This document shows, piece after piece, positions 16,545 to 25,510 of a DNA stretch of 64,000 nucleotides. This stretch comes from Pseudomonadota bacterium. Lineage in GTDB: Bacteria > Pseudomonadota > Gammaproteobacteria > Burkholderiales > Chitinibacteraceae. The stretch is taken from assembly GCA_026399755.1 (NCBI GenBank), contig JAPLQI010000123.1:54301-118300 (forward strand), read 5' to 3'. Made by a program: the position numbers and the translations under genes. The stretch's first letter is position 1, and the number at the start of each line of letters is the position of its first letter. The notes under the pieces are model-generated. The model did not search any database and was not told where the DNA came from. It saw only the letters and a list, made by a program, of their open reading frames with translations.

Positions 16545-18551
16545 TCAATTTGTAATCTCATGCCAAAGTCCGGCGGGTTTCACCTGCCCTACAAATGAAG
16601 GGGGGCTTGTCAGCATTTCAGCACGCTCATCCTTGCATTCGAGTGGGCCAATTTCTTGCCCTGCTTGAATAATCAGCGGCGCTTTTACACTGACTGCTGT
16701 GTAGATTCCTTTGGGCGCTTGCTTGGCTTCAATCACTGTTTCACCTGCTTTCAGCAGCGTAACCCAGCCAGTTTTTTCATCTACCGAGGCGACGTCGGGC
16801 TGGCTGCTGAAATAGCTGATCACACCTTGGCTATTGCTGGCAGGAGCGGGGATATAAAATGGCTCGTCATCCAAGGTTTTGTTTGTCATCATCAGTGCCG
16901 CCAAATTAGGCAGAGGCAAAACTGCCTGTTGCTGCGGGCTGAATACGATATCGTCCGCATTTAAAGCGCCAAGCTGGGCAAGCGATAAGGCCACAAGCTG
17001 CTCTGGGCTTATGGCCATTAATAATTTGGGGGGCAGGGCGGCTAATTGTGGCTGGCTTAATACCGGCAGTAATTTTAAAGCCGCCAGTTGAGCTTCCGTC
17101 ATGGCAGCAATCGCTTTGGGGGGCAAAGAGAGTAATTGTTCAGTATTAAATAGCTCTAGCTCGGCCACAGGCATACGAGCAAACTGCGGTGGAGATATCT
17201 TTTGCAGGCCTAAAAGCGTGGGGAAGTTTAAGCGCTTTACCGAGGCTAGCTTTGCATCGCCGCCTAGTTCTGCGGCGGCTTTGCTTACTTCCACTTCAAT
17301 TTGTAGCACCGCGCCATCGCTTTGTTGCACGTCCAAAATATACACACCCGCTTGCTGAAAGCGCGTCAGCATCGCCCTGATTGTGCCCGCTTCCAGTACA
17401 AATAACTCTGCCCCACGTTCACGAACCACTGCCTTGCCACTGCTTTGCAGGGCAATAATTTCTTTTACAGGCAAGAGCAGCAAAATAGTTTGGCGATTAC
17501 TGATATCAATACTCACCCCGCCTGCAGCAGTATTTTTATCTGGGATTGGGCCGCTAAGGCCGGTATAGGCCAACGCTGATTGCGGGTAAGGCCGCTGAAT
17601 CGCCTCGCTTAATACCGGCGTAAATGCTTTTGGTTCGGCAATATACTGGGCGCAGCTGCGGCTTTTAATGCCGCTGCCACTTAAGGGAAACGCATAGCGC
17701 AGCACAATATTGCCTTGGGCGACATCCTGCTCTATCGTACGAGTCGCTGTGATACTCCATTCATCTTTGGCTATTCCCATATTAAATATGCGGCTCGATT
17801 CACTCCCCTTATATCCACTGCTCAAACGCAGGCAATTGGTAAAATACTGGCTGTATTGCACTAAGGATTCGCGCTCTTTTTCACCCCAATGGCTACCTTC
17901 TGTATCTTGTGAGCGCGTATAGCCTAGGCCTAAATCGAGCTTAGAAAAATAGCTAGGAGCGAGGCTGACATTGTAAATAGCCCCTTGGCGTTTGGTGTTT
18001 GACATGCGCGAATCAAAATCGCTGCTACTCACCAAATCCGGATTTTCAAGGCTAGGATCAGTGGCATACACCGTCATACCTAGCTCAGATAAAACGCGGC
18101 CCCTCGCCCAGCTCTTTTTCAAATTCAGCAGATAATTATTCTGCCGCATACTCAGCTCATCGTTGCCATGGGTAAACTGAAACTGCTTCTGTGCCTGCTG
18201 CTGGCCCACAGAAAGCCGCAAACGCAAATGATCTGGAGTGCTAAATATCCCAGTCAGCAGAGCTTCTTGAAACCCCTCGCTGACTTCTAAATTAGCACCC
18301 AGTGCAAAGTAATCACTCAAGGCAAAGCCCGCATCTAGATTGAGTGCTGTTTGATTTGCTTCTGAATAAGCAACACTGGCGCTCAGACGCTCGGTCGAGT
18401 TTTGAAACCCTAGGCTAGCGCTTTCAGACTTCCAGTTAATTTTGCCTAGCGATGTATCCTGAGCGTCAGGCAAATCGGGTAAATCTGTAGCATGCAAGAC
18501 GGGACTAGCTAACAGGCTAATGAGAACTATTTTTTTTAACAAGGAATCCAC
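16545..18551 (-). CDS. Unrecognised outer-membrane barrel protein with leucine repeats and Ig-like tail
   Basis: A 668-residue exported protein that I cannot place in a named family. Residues 1-21 form a signal peptide ending VLHA. About 30-300 is rich in alternating polar/aromatic strands (LGFQNSTERLSASVAYSEA, LRLRLSVGQQQ, LRLSSGYKGSE), which suits a transmembrane beta-barrel. About 340-430 is a compact beta domain. About 455-560 contains degenerate units of 10-16 residues with the core QLxAL (AQLAAL, PQLAAL, EQLVAL, AQLGAL). About 570-640 resembles a bacterial Ig-like (Big_2) module: SQPDVASVDEKTGWVTLLKAGETVI. This suggests a surface-exposed or adhesion-related protein. No partner gene is adjacent. 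Confidence 0.75.
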   Translation of the reverse strand: MDSLLKKIVLISLLASPVLHATDLPDLPDAQDTSLGKINWKSESASLGFQNSTERLSASVAYSEANQTALNLDAGFALSDYFALGANLEVSEGFQEALLTGIFSTPDHLRLRLSVGQQQAQKQFQFTHGNDELSMRQNNYLLNLKKSWARGRVLSELGMTVYATDPSLENPDLVSSSDFDSRMSNTKRQGAIYNVSLAPSYFSKLDLGLGYTRSQDTEGSHWGEKERESLVQYSQYFTNCLRLSSGYKGSESSRIFNMGIAKDEWSITATRTIEQDVAQGNIVLRYAFPLSGSGIKSRSCAQYIAEPKAFTPVLSEAIQRPYPQSALAYTGLSGPIPDKNTAAGGVSIDISNRQTILLLLPVKEIIALQSSGKAVVRERGAELFVLEAGTIRAMLTRFQQAGVYILDVQQSDGAVLQIEVEVSKAAAELGGDAKLASVKRLNFPTLLGLQKISPPQFARMPVAELELFNTEQLLSLPPKAIAAMTEAQLAALKLLPVLSQPQLAALPPKLLMAISPEQLVALSLAQLGALNADDIVFSPQQQAVLPLPNLAALMMTNKTLDDEPFYIPAPASNSQGVISYFSSQPDVASVDEKTGWVTLLKAGETVIEAKQAPKGIYTAVSVKAPLIIQAGQEIGPLECKDERAEMLTSPPSFVGQVKPAGLWHEITN

Positions 18552-18629
18552 AGCTTTTATATCAGCGATCTTTGAATCTAATGAAAGCGCTCTATATTGT
18601 CTTGGTAAAAGTACGATCTATCCTTGCAG

Positions 18630-18653
18630 AAAAAAGCCCCCTTGAACGGGGGC
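18630..18653 (-). terminator. Rho-independent terminator of the acyltransferase operon
   Basis: Read on the minus strand, GCCCCC and GGGGGC (18653-18648 with 18641-18636) form a perfect six-pair stem around GTTCAA and are followed by six T. It lies 14 bp after the acyltransferase stop. Confidence 0.92.
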
Positions 18654-18667
18654 TTGGGCGGCGATGC

Positions 18668-19390
18668 TTAAAATACGGCTAGCATTTTCTCCACCGCGCT
18701 GACATCTACTTTCTTATCACTTTGCAGCCGTTTAACAATTCTGGCTGGATTGCCGGTCACTACGCAAAAAGGCGGCACATCTTCGCTCACCACGGCTTGT
18801 GTGCCGATCACTGCGCCTTCGCCAATGCTCACGCCTTTTAGAATGGTTGCTCCTGCACCTATCCAAGCCCCATTCGCTATTTTCACAGGGGCGGAGCGGA
18901 TTCTTGCGGCTTCACCCGCTTGACCACGCCCCAGTAAAGGATGGCCGCTGCTATCCATAATCGTCACCATCGGGCCAAAAATAACATCGTCGCCGATATC
19001 TACACGCTGATAAGCCAAAATCGCCACACCCTGTAAGACCACTCGATCGCCAATTCGGATTTGCCCAACAGGGCCGTCGTTAATTTGCACCGTGCTTAGC
19101 TTAACCGGCAAATTATGAAAAGCAGGGATATGCCCCGATTCGATATAACACTGGCTGCCAATCACAATACTGCCTGCAAACTGAGCCTCATCAATTGCAG
19201 GCGCGACTTCACCCGCCTCCAGCAGCTCTTTATCAATCACTCGGGTATACGACAAGCGCGGCGTGCCAGAGAAATGAGTATTTAGACCTATCCTCACCTG
19301 ATGATTTAGCAAGTTTTCGGCCACATTCTGAGCAGGGTTACCTGCTAGCTCGGGCGCAATTAAATAAATATTTTGATATTCGCAGGGCAT
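18668..19390 (-). CDS. Hexapeptide-repeat acyltransferase
   Basis: A 240-residue left-handed beta-helix protein of the LbetaH acetyltransferase type. Hexapeptide turns are seen from about 75 to 205: GSIVIGSQCYIES, IRIGDRVVLQGVAIL, VDIGDDVIFGPMVTIMD, then VKIANGAWIGAGATILKGVSIGEGAVIGTQAVV. The active-site histidine is probably in DSSGHPLLG. It ends with the family's VVTGNPARIVKRL. The ATG at 19390 lies one base after the stop of the glycosyltransferase upstream, with GAGGGG before it, so the two are one operon. A role in O-acetylating a surface glycan is likely. Confidence 0.87.
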   Translation of the reverse strand: MPCEYQNIYLIAPELAGNPAQNVAENLLNHQVRIGLNTHFSGTPRLSYTRVIDKELLEAGEVAPAIDEAQFAGSIVIGSQCYIESGHIPAFHNLPVKLSTVQINDGPVGQIRIGDRVVLQGVAILAYQRVDIGDDVIFGPMVTIMDSSGHPLLGRGQAGEAARIRSAPVKIANGAWIGAGATILKGVSIGEGAVIGTQAVVSEDVPPFCVVTGNPARIVKRLQSDKKVDVSAVEKMLAVF

Positions 19391-19391
19391 T

Positions 19392-20312
19392 TTATGTCCC
19401 CTCGGTTTCAAGCAATTCAGCGCGTTTGGTTTTCTTAATTGCGTAATCGCGATGAATTTTAATCACTTTATTTAAGGAGTATTTTTCGTCGTTCAAATCT
19501 TTGCCATAAAAGCTGGTTGACCATAGCTGATACTTTTGATGAATGCGCAAAGCAGCGATTTCTGATTGTTCTTTTTGATCGTCCACTTCTTTTTTATGCG
19601 GCCAATGGAAAGAAACCGCTTCGCGCTCCATTGAAAACTGATTGTTATTGAGGTGTAAACGCACGCCTAAATCAACGTCCTCACCACCCCAGCTATTAAA
19701 TGATTCATCAAATAAGCCCGCTTTCAATAGTTGTGCGCGCTCGGCTGAGGCATGGCAAGTCCAGAAAATATCAAAGGGAGCAGGCCAATTGCTGATGTTG
19801 TCCCCCAGCTCATCGTATTGCTGCTGACGAATATCATGCGCCCCCATCAAAGACAGACGGCTAATCGTGGCATCGGGCGTTTGATAGTCGATCTGAGAAG
19901 ACATTTCGGCCAGCAGGCTATTAGCGACTTCAAAGCCATAAACATAGCCAATGATCGCCACGGGGAATTCTGATTGGCTATGCACTTGGGCGTGTACTTC
20001 CAGCGTTTTACTGCCCAGCAAAACACCGGTATCAATAAAAACAATATATTGGCCTTCAGCAATGGCCGTGCCGATATTGCGCGCCTTACCCGCTCGAAAA
20101 CCTTTATCTTCTTGCCAAAAGTATTTGATATTAAGCTGCTCAGAAAAAGCCTTAACTACCTGCTCGCTATCATCAGAGCCACCATCATCAACCACAATCA
20201 CTTCAAACAGCTGCTTATCTAGCGTTTGCAAAACCAGAGATTCGAGGGTGTAGCGTAAAAGATCGGCTCGATTATAAGTGGGGATAACAACACTGATCTG
20301 TAGATTAGGCAT
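19392..20312 (-). CDS. Family 2 glycosyltransferase with C-terminal galactosyltransferase-like block
   Basis: A 306-residue enzyme. The N-terminal GT-A domain has ISVVIPTYNRADLLRYTLESL, VIVVDDGGSDDSEQVV, DKGFRAGKARNIGTAIAEG and a DTG at the usual DXD site (IVFIDTGVL). The second block FNSWGGEDVDLGVRLH is the WGGED motif of the Glyco_transf_7C module, also found in polymerising chondroitin-type and galactosyl transferases. It is followed immediately by the acyltransferase gene. A substitution from DXD to DTG may affect metal binding. A surface polysaccharide or LPS role is inferred. Confidence 0.86.
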   Translation of the reverse strand: MPNLQISVVIPTYNRADLLRYTLESLVLQTLDKQLFEVIVVDDGGSDDSEQVVKAFSEQLNIKYFWQEDKGFRAGKARNIGTAIAEGQYIVFIDTGVLLGSKTLEVHAQVHSQSEFPVAIIGYVYGFEVANSLLAEMSSQIDYQTPDATISRLSLMGAHDIRQQQYDELGDNISNWPAPFDIFWTCHASAERAQLLKAGLFDESFNSWGGEDVDLGVRLHLNNNQFSMEREAVSFHWPHKKEVDDQKEQSEIAALRIHQKYQLWSTSFYGKDLNDEKYSLNKVIKIHRDYAIKKTKRAELLETEGT

Positions 20313-20811
20313 GGTCTTTCCTTTGACTTCACGTTGATCAAAAACCTAGCTTGAGTGCGTTTTCTATCAATCAAGCCGTGATGCTTTGTTTTACTAATGG
20401 GCAGCACAGATGAGTAGGCAAAACTACATCAGCCGTGAATAATATAAAATTTAATTTCAACCATCAACAATTAAAAGACAATTTAGAGTAAGAATGTAAC
20501 GCTTATTTACTTTATATTGCTTTCAACTAGCTGTAAACAATATGCCAATGTAGTTTTGTAACAGAATATTTTGTAGTATTTGATTGTTTTACTACAAATG
20601 CATATTCAAATCGCATAAAGACAGTACAAAGCTGTGGTCTATAGCTTACACGCAAGAGATGTGGGAAAAATCTAAGGGAAAGGCCGCTACGGGCTGGCTG
20701 CAGGCAGAAAAGAGATAAGAGATGGGGGAAAGAGGGGATCTTTAGGCAGGGTAGTACACCGTGGCAATGGCCCTGCCTTTATGCAACGTTAAGGGAGTAA
20801 TCTTTTAGCTT
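20313..20811. other. Long AT-rich intergenic region
   Basis: About 500 bp between the glycosyltransferase start and the end of a LysR gene holds no credible gene. TTTGTAGTA (20570-20578) pairs perfectly with TACTACAAA (20590-20598), a small AT-rich palindrome about 260 bp upstream of the glycosyltransferase. The upstream region presumably holds that operon's promoter; no clear consensus was found. Confidence 0.6.
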
Positions 20812-21744
20812 TTAATTTTTACTATTTAAAACTTGCGCTAAAAGCTTGGTTAAAAAGTTTTTCATCGCAAGCACACGCTGGCTGGCTTTAAGATCACGGT
20901 GATACACCAGCCATAGCTCACGCGAAGGCACGACCGACGGAGCATCAAGCTTCACCAGTGTTTCATCAATATCACCCACATATTCTGGCAACAAGGTAAT
21001 GCCCAAACCACACCTTACCGCCACATATTGGGTATGCAGGGTATTGCCTTTAATCAGCGGTGCACGATTTTGAGTAATTTGCTTTAGCCATTTCACCATC
21101 GGTAAATACGCCCAGCAATCGCTTAATTCAATAATAGGCAATGCCTGCCACGGGTCTTGCTTTGGGCCAAGATCTGCCAATAAAGACTTCAGGCAATAGG
21201 GTGCAAAATGCACATAGCCAACAAAATGAGTGATGTAATCCTGATTATTATCGACCACAATTGAATCGCCATAGCGCAAAGCTACATCAGCCTCACGCCG
21301 CGCTAAATTAGCCGGCAATGCGCCCACTAAAAGCTCGACCTGTACTTTGGGATATAAAGCCAGAAACTCTGGCATATGCGGCATGATTAAATAGCTAGCT
21401 AAAGACTCTGCTGCGGCGAGCCGAATTAAGCCACTGACCTGATCAACGGATTGCAATTGATCACTATTTCTTTCTACGGTCAGCATGGCATTTTCTACTT
21501 CAGTCACCCTTGCCAAAATACTCACGCCCTGATCGGTGAGCAAATAGCCTATTTGCTGCCGCAAAAAAAGCTTCACCCCCAGTCGGTTTTCTAAAGCGGA
21601 GATATGCCTAGACACGGTTGACGCGCTGCTACCCAATTTAAGCGCAGCCGCACTTAAACCGCCTTCACGCGCTACCGCCAGAAAATACTTTAAATCATTC
21701 CAATCCAAATCAGCATTTTTCATTTTTAGAAAACTGTTTTCCAT
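20812..21744 (-). CDS. LysR-family transcriptional regulator
   Basis: A 310-residue LysR regulator with the N-terminal helix-turn-helix in DLKYFLAVAREGGLSAAALKLGSSASTVSRHISALENRLG (about 16-60) and an effector domain from about 100. The QIGYLLTDQG segment and VSRHISALE are usual for the group. Starts at 21744 or Met8 (21723) are both possible. It is divergent from the EamA transporter at 21815 with 70 bp between the starts, so it probably regulates that exporter. The effector is unknown. Confidence 0.91.
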   Translation of the reverse strand: MENSFLKMKNADLDWNDLKYFLAVAREGGLSAAALKLGSSASTVSRHISALENRLGVKLFLRQQIGYLLTDQGVSILARVTEVENAMLTVERNSDQLQSVDQVSGLIRLAAAESLASYLIMPHMPEFLALYPKVQVELLVGALPANLARREADVALRYGDSIVVDNNQDYITHFVGYVHFAPYCLKSLLADLGPKQDPWQALPIIELSDCWAYLPMVKWLKQITQNRAPLIKGNTLHTQYVAVRCGLGITLLPEYVGDIDETLVKLDAPSVVPSRELWLVYHRDLKASQRVLAMKNFLTKLLAQVLNSKN

Positions 21745-21814
21745 TCAAGGCTAAATACATATTAAGGATTGGCAACAATAATGACGGCAATTTCCAGCCA
21801 AAGCCGTACACACC

Positions 21815-22786
21815 ATGCCACACTTGCTGACTTATATACAACTTACGCTTACTGTCTTCTTCTGGGGGGCAGTATTTCATATTGGCAAATACGTGGTGCA
21901 ATTTTTATCACCAATGGTGGTTGGCAGCTGGCGGTTTATCATCGCTGGTCTGATGCTATTTGCGTTTGTTTCTTTGCGCGAGAAATGGGATATCCAAGCA
22001 TTACGCAATAATATTCGCCCCCTATTATTTATGTCTGTTATTGGGATTATGGGCGTTAATTTTTCATTATTTTATGGGCTGCAACTCACATCAGCAATTA
22101 ATGCTGGATTAATTATGGCGCTTAGCCCCATCCTTACCGCCGTACTCACCGCTTTTTTTCAAAAAGAATCACTTAATCAACAACAAATACTGGCTATGGG
22201 ATTAAGTTTTTTTGGCGTAGCCATTGTCGTCAGCGGAGGCTCTCTTCAAGCCATCCGCGATTTACATTTTGCCTTAGGCGACGCGCTGGTTTTAATTGCC
22301 AGCTTTAGCTGGGCTTTATATTCCGCTATTCCTAAACGCTTTGTTCATGGCGTTTCCCCCCTACACACCACAACTGTCACTATTATCGTTGGCGCGATTT
22401 TAATGACGGCCATTTCGGCAAGCTTGAGCCATGATTTTTACACTTTGCCAGATTGGAATGTCTTAGCTGCCATCCTGATTATGGCCTTTTTTTGTACCGC
22501 GCTAGCCTTTGTCTGGTGGAGCGAAGGGCTGCGTAAAATTGGCCCTGCACAGGGAGCCATCTTTATGAATCTAGCCCCTATTTTTGCCACGCTGATCGCC
22601 ATTGCGCTAGGGCAAACACCCAGTTTGCCGCAATTTATTGGCATGATTCTGATTATCAGCGGCGTGGTTTATAACTCACGCAAGCCCTCCACTACGCCCA
22701 AACTATTTAGCAGTGCGGCTTACCCGCGAGTTAACTCATCGACTCGCTCAGCCTTGCCTGCAAACGTGGCACCACAAACTGAATAA
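21815..22786 (+). CDS. EamA/DMT-family transporter
   Basis: A 323-residue inner-membrane protein with ten predicted transmembrane helices in two repeated EamA halves (about 8-140 and 150-285). Typical signatures are FWGAVFHIGKYVV, VGSWRFIIAGLML and, in the second half, LVLIASFSWALYSAIPKRF and GPAQGAIFMNLAPIFATLIA. The family exports amino acids or other metabolites. The C-terminus (about 290-323) is hydrophilic. The last 56 bp overlap the end of the convergent LysR gene at 22731, which may mean the final residues were gained by read-on. The neighbour LysR at 20812 is divergent. Confidence 0.9.
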   Translation: MPHLLTYIQLTLTVFFWGAVFHIGKYVVQFLSPMVVGSWRFIIAGLMLFAFVSLREKWDIQALRNNIRPLLFMSVIGIMGVNFSLFYGLQLTSAINAGLIMALSPILTAVLTAFFQKESLNQQQILAMGLSFFGVAIVVSGGSLQAIRDLHFALGDALVLIASFSWALYSAIPKRFVHGVSPLHTTTVTIIVGAILMTAISASLSHDFYTLPDWNVLAAILIMAFFCTALAFVWWSEGLRKIGPAQGAIFMNLAPIFATLIAIALGQTPSLPQFIGMILIISGVVYNSRKPSTTPKLFSSAAYPRVNSSTRSALPANVAPQTE

Positions 22787-23645
22787 AAGCTTCGTATTTT
22801 TTGGGCATAGGTTGCCGGTAGGGAAACACTAAAAAATACGGCTTAGGCGTAGCCAGCCAATCTGGCAATACCGGCTGCATTAAGCCTTGGCGCAAGTAGG
22901 GCGCAGCAATAATATTATCCAAGAGGCCCACGCCATGGCCTGCTTCTACCGCGCTGGCAATCGCCCCAAAGGTGTTGCAAATCAGCGTAGGCCTCAGCTC
23001 TACCCTCACCACTTCGCCGTTTTTCTCGAGCTGCCAGCCCATCTGCTCGTACAAACTCTCGTGACAAAAAACCTGATGCTGGCGTAGGTCGCTTGGATGC
23101 TGCAATTTAGCTGCCTTGGCTAAATACAGTGGTGAGGCATACAGGCGTTTCTGCGTGAAACCCAAGGGCCGCGCCACCATGCTGTCGTCCAGCACATTAC
23201 GCGAATGCAGGCAGAAATCGATTCCCCCCTCCGCCATACCTTGATGCTTATTTTGTGCCGTCATTTGCACCTGCAAAGAGGGATAATGAATCGCAAATTC
23301 GGCCAAAATCGGTGCCAATACATATTGCCCGATACCACTCGGGCTGCTTATCAAAAGCGGCCCAGCCAGCTGATCTTGCATACTGCTGACTTCTGCTTTC
23401 AAGCCTTCCATTAAAACCCGTAGCTGAGCCGCCCGCATCGCCAGCGTTTGCCCTACTTCGGTCAGCGTTACCCTTCTTGTGGTTCGCAATACCAGCACCG
23501 CGCCTAAATCAGCCTCTAGCCGCTTAATATTTTGGCTTACATAACTTTTAGCGCAGCCTAATTCATCTGCAGCAGCAGTAAAGCTCCCCAATCTGGCAAG
23601 CGCATCAAATACCAATAGTGCATCGGACGAAGGCTTTGTTTTCAT
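22731..23645 (-). CDS. LysR-family transcriptional regulator
   Basis: A 304-residue regulator. The helix-turn-helix is ALARLGSFTAAADELGCAKSYVSQNIKRLEADLG (about 13-46), followed by VLRTTRRVTLTEVGQ. The effector domain starts near LLISSPSGIGQYVLAPIL. It resembles the LysR at 13574 in the SKSYASK/AKSYVSQ recognition-helix style, so both belong to the same subgroup. It is divergent from a 61-residue small gene, a possible target, and its 3' end overlaps the transporter gene. Confidence 0.91.
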   Translation of the reverse strand: MKTKPSSDALLVFDALARLGSFTAAADELGCAKSYVSQNIKRLEADLGAVLVLRTTRRVTLTEVGQTLAMRAAQLRVLMEGLKAEVSSMQDQLAGPLLISSPSGIGQYVLAPILAEFAIHYPSLQVQMTAQNKHQGMAEGGIDFCLHSRNVLDDSMVARPLGFTQKRLYASPLYLAKAAKLQHPSDLRQHQVFCHESLYEQMGWQLEKNGEVVRVELRPTLICNTFGAIASAVEAGHGVGLLDNIIAAPYLRQGLMQPVLPDWLATPKPYFLVFPYRQPMPKKYEAFIQFVVPRLQARLSESMS

Positions 23646-23738
23646 AGCAGAACAGTCTGTCTAGTTATCGTGGGTTTATCCAGATAATGAATCAAAATAC
23701 ACTCCAATTACAAATTTAAAAAGCAAATTGGAGATACC

Positions 23739-23924
23739 ATGAAAGCACTAATTAGCAAACTACTAGATAGGCCGATGGCATTCTGTGATACCCACCATCA
23801 CGGGCATGGGTTCCATGCAAAAGCAGAAACAGATGAAGGCCTTGAGCACCGCCTGCGCAAAGCAGCGATGATTGCAGCCGCCAGAATAGAAGAATGGCGA
23901 TGTCGATGCAGAGAGCGGGTTTAA
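23739..23924 (+). CDS. Small His/Cys-rich protein, unrecognised
   Basis: A 61-residue basic protein with a good ribosome-binding site (TTGGAG, six bases before the ATG). Residues 16-26 (CDTHHHGHGFH) contain one Cys and five His, and residues 53-57 (WRCRC) add two Cys, so metal binding is a possibility. The middle (about 34-52) is a charged helix. It is divergent from a LysR gene (93 bp between starts) and precedes a GNAT gene by 37 bp. No family is recognised, and short open frames can arise by chance; the ribosome-binding site and context favour a real gene. Confidence 0.5.
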   Translation: MKALISKLLDRPMAFCDTHHHGHGFHAKAETDEGLEHRLRKAAMIAAARIEEWRCRCRERV

Positions 23925-23961
23925 TCCCGCCAGTACAAATTAATTTATGGGAATGAAAACA

Positions 23962-24441
23962 ATGAATATAAAAAGGGCAAGCCTAGAAGACTTAAGCGAT
24001 ATCTGCATTTTGGCCGATGAAATTGCCACACAACACCATCAGCAGCAGCCAGAAATATTTGCCCCGGCATCAGGCATAACTCGGGACAGAGATTTATGGG
24101 CATCCTGTATTACGGCAGAAAACGGGGTGATGTTTATCGCCAGATCTTCCGGCCAAATCGCTGGATTTGTAAGCGCTCAAATCACTGACACCTCAGCGAT
24201 CACGCTTTTACAGCCCCGGATTATTTGCAGAATTGGCACTATTCTTGTCTCTCAGGCACAGCAAAGACAAGGCCTGGGTAAAGAGCTGATTAATACTGTA
24301 GAAAAATGGGCAGCAAGCAAAAAAGCTTGTGAAATACGCTTAGAAGTCTTTAAATTTAATCAGCAGGCCATTGATTTTTATGAAGCTCAGCATTTTCTGC
24401 CGCAATCTCAAATCATGACAAAGAAATTGAATCATGAATAA
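23962..24441 (+). CDS. GNAT-family N-acetyltransferase
   Basis: A 159-residue acetyl-CoA-dependent acyltransferase. The fold starts MNIKRASLEDLSDICILADEI, and the CoA-binding motif A is RIGTILVSQAQQRQGLGKELINTVEKWA with the Q/R-x-x-G-x-G/A pattern (RQGLGK). Motif B is EIRLEVFKFNQQAIDFYEAQHF. The ATG at 23962 has GGGA upstream; ATGs at 23947 and 23953 have no ribosome-binding site. The acceptor is unknown. It is downstream of the small His-rich gene and could be cotranscribed. Confidence 0.86.
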   Translation: MNIKRASLEDLSDICILADEIATQHHQQQPEIFAPASGITRDRDLWASCITAENGVMFIARSSGQIAGFVSAQITDTSAITLLQPRIICRIGTILVSQAQQRQGLGKELINTVEKWAASKKACEIRLEVFKFNQQAIDFYEAQHFLPQSQIMTKKLNHE

Positions 24442-24454
24442 ACAACTGTATCGG

Positions 24455-24494
24455 GGTAAGTGTTTGCCAGCAGCATCGCCAGCCAACACTTACC
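24455..24494. other. Hairpin after the GNAT gene
   Basis: GGTAAGTGTT (24455-24464) pairs perfectly with AACACTTACC (24485-24494) across a 20-base loop, 13 bp after the GNAT stop. There is no T run, so if it terminates transcription it does so as a Rho-type or weak signal. Confidence 0.45.
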
Positions 24495-24638
24495 TCAAAT
24501 CTGCGCCAAGGGCTTTGGCCACGAACTTATTGAACCAACGGTTTTTTCGCGGCTAAAGCCACTCCAACAAAAAAGCGCCTTCTTTTGCCCGCTTTATTAA
24601 CAGAGCCGGATTAACGTTTTTTTCACCTTAGCCATCGA

Positions 24639-25463
24639 TTACGCCGTAAAAAACCGCTCCCCCATTTCATCCAAGCCCAGCTCTGCCAACACGGCAGCAA
24701 GACGTTCGGCGGGTTTGCGGCGGGGCAGGTTTTTATATTGGGCGATAATTAATTCGTTTTTCATCGAATGCTCCCAGCCTACCAACTCAGTTACCGTTAC
24801 TTGATAACCGTGCGCTTCCAATTGCAGGCAACGCAGTACATTGGTGATCTGACTACCAAATTCACGGGTATGAATTGGATGGCGCCATATTTCTGCCAGC
24901 GGGTTCTTGAGTGATTTAGCCTTATTTTTACGCAGCACGGTAGCCACTTCGGCCTGGCAGCAGGGCACGAGCACCATAAATTTCGCTTTCTTTTTGAGTG
25001 CAAAAGCAATGGCATCATCGGTGGCGGTATTGCAGGCATGCAGCGCCGTGACTACATCAATGGTGTCTGGCAAAAGATCAGAATCTGTCGATTCGGCCAC
25101 CGATAAATTCAGAAAAGACATACCGGGGAAATTCAGGCGCTGAGCTAGCTCTTGCGATTTTTTAACCAGCTCATCGCGGGTTTCAATACCATAAATATGG
25201 CCGGAGCTTGGTTTATCTTTAAAGAATAAATCGTAAAGAATAAAGCCCAGATAAGACTTACCCGCGCCGTGGTCAACCAAGGTGACTTCGGGGTGGTCAG
25301 CCTGCACTTCTTTGAGTAGCGGCTCAATAAATTGGTAGAGGTGATAAACCTGCTTGAGTTTGCGGCGGCTATCCTGATTGAGTTTGCCGTCGCGAGTCAG
25401 GATATGCAGTTCTTTAAGCAGCTCGACCGACTGGCCGGGCTTGATTTCGTGATGTTCTGTCAT
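24639..25463 (-). CDS. SAM-dependent methyltransferase (Methyltransf_32 type)
   Basis: A 274-residue class I methyltransferase-like protein. Motif I is LVDHGAGKSYLGFILYDLF, followed by the acidic GIETRDELVKKS, the motif IV-like DVVTALHACNTATDDAIAFAL and a VPCCQAEVA segment. These are the features of the Methyltransf_32 family, which includes eukaryotic METTL25-like proteins. LHACNTATDDA resembles the active region of that family. The ATG at 25463 is chosen because it starts the conserved part with GGAC upstream; a longer frame to 25499 is less convincing. The substrate is unknown. Confidence 0.82.
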   Translation of the reverse strand: MTEHHEIKPGQSVELLKELHILTRDGKLNQDSRRKLKQVYHLYQFIEPLLKEVQADHPEVTLVDHGAGKSYLGFILYDLFFKDKPSSGHIYGIETRDELVKKSQELAQRLNFPGMSFLNLSVAESTDSDLLPDTIDVVTALHACNTATDDAIAFALKKKAKFMVLVPCCQAEVATVLRKNKAKSLKNPLAEIWRHPIHTREFGSQITNVLRCLQLEAHGYQVTVTELVGWEHSMKNELIIAQYKNLPRRKPAERLAAVLAELGLDEMGERFFTA

Positions 25464-25510
25464 GGTGCGTCCAATGGCTGAGCTTGCAGCAAGGCGCAAT
25501 TCTACCCGTT

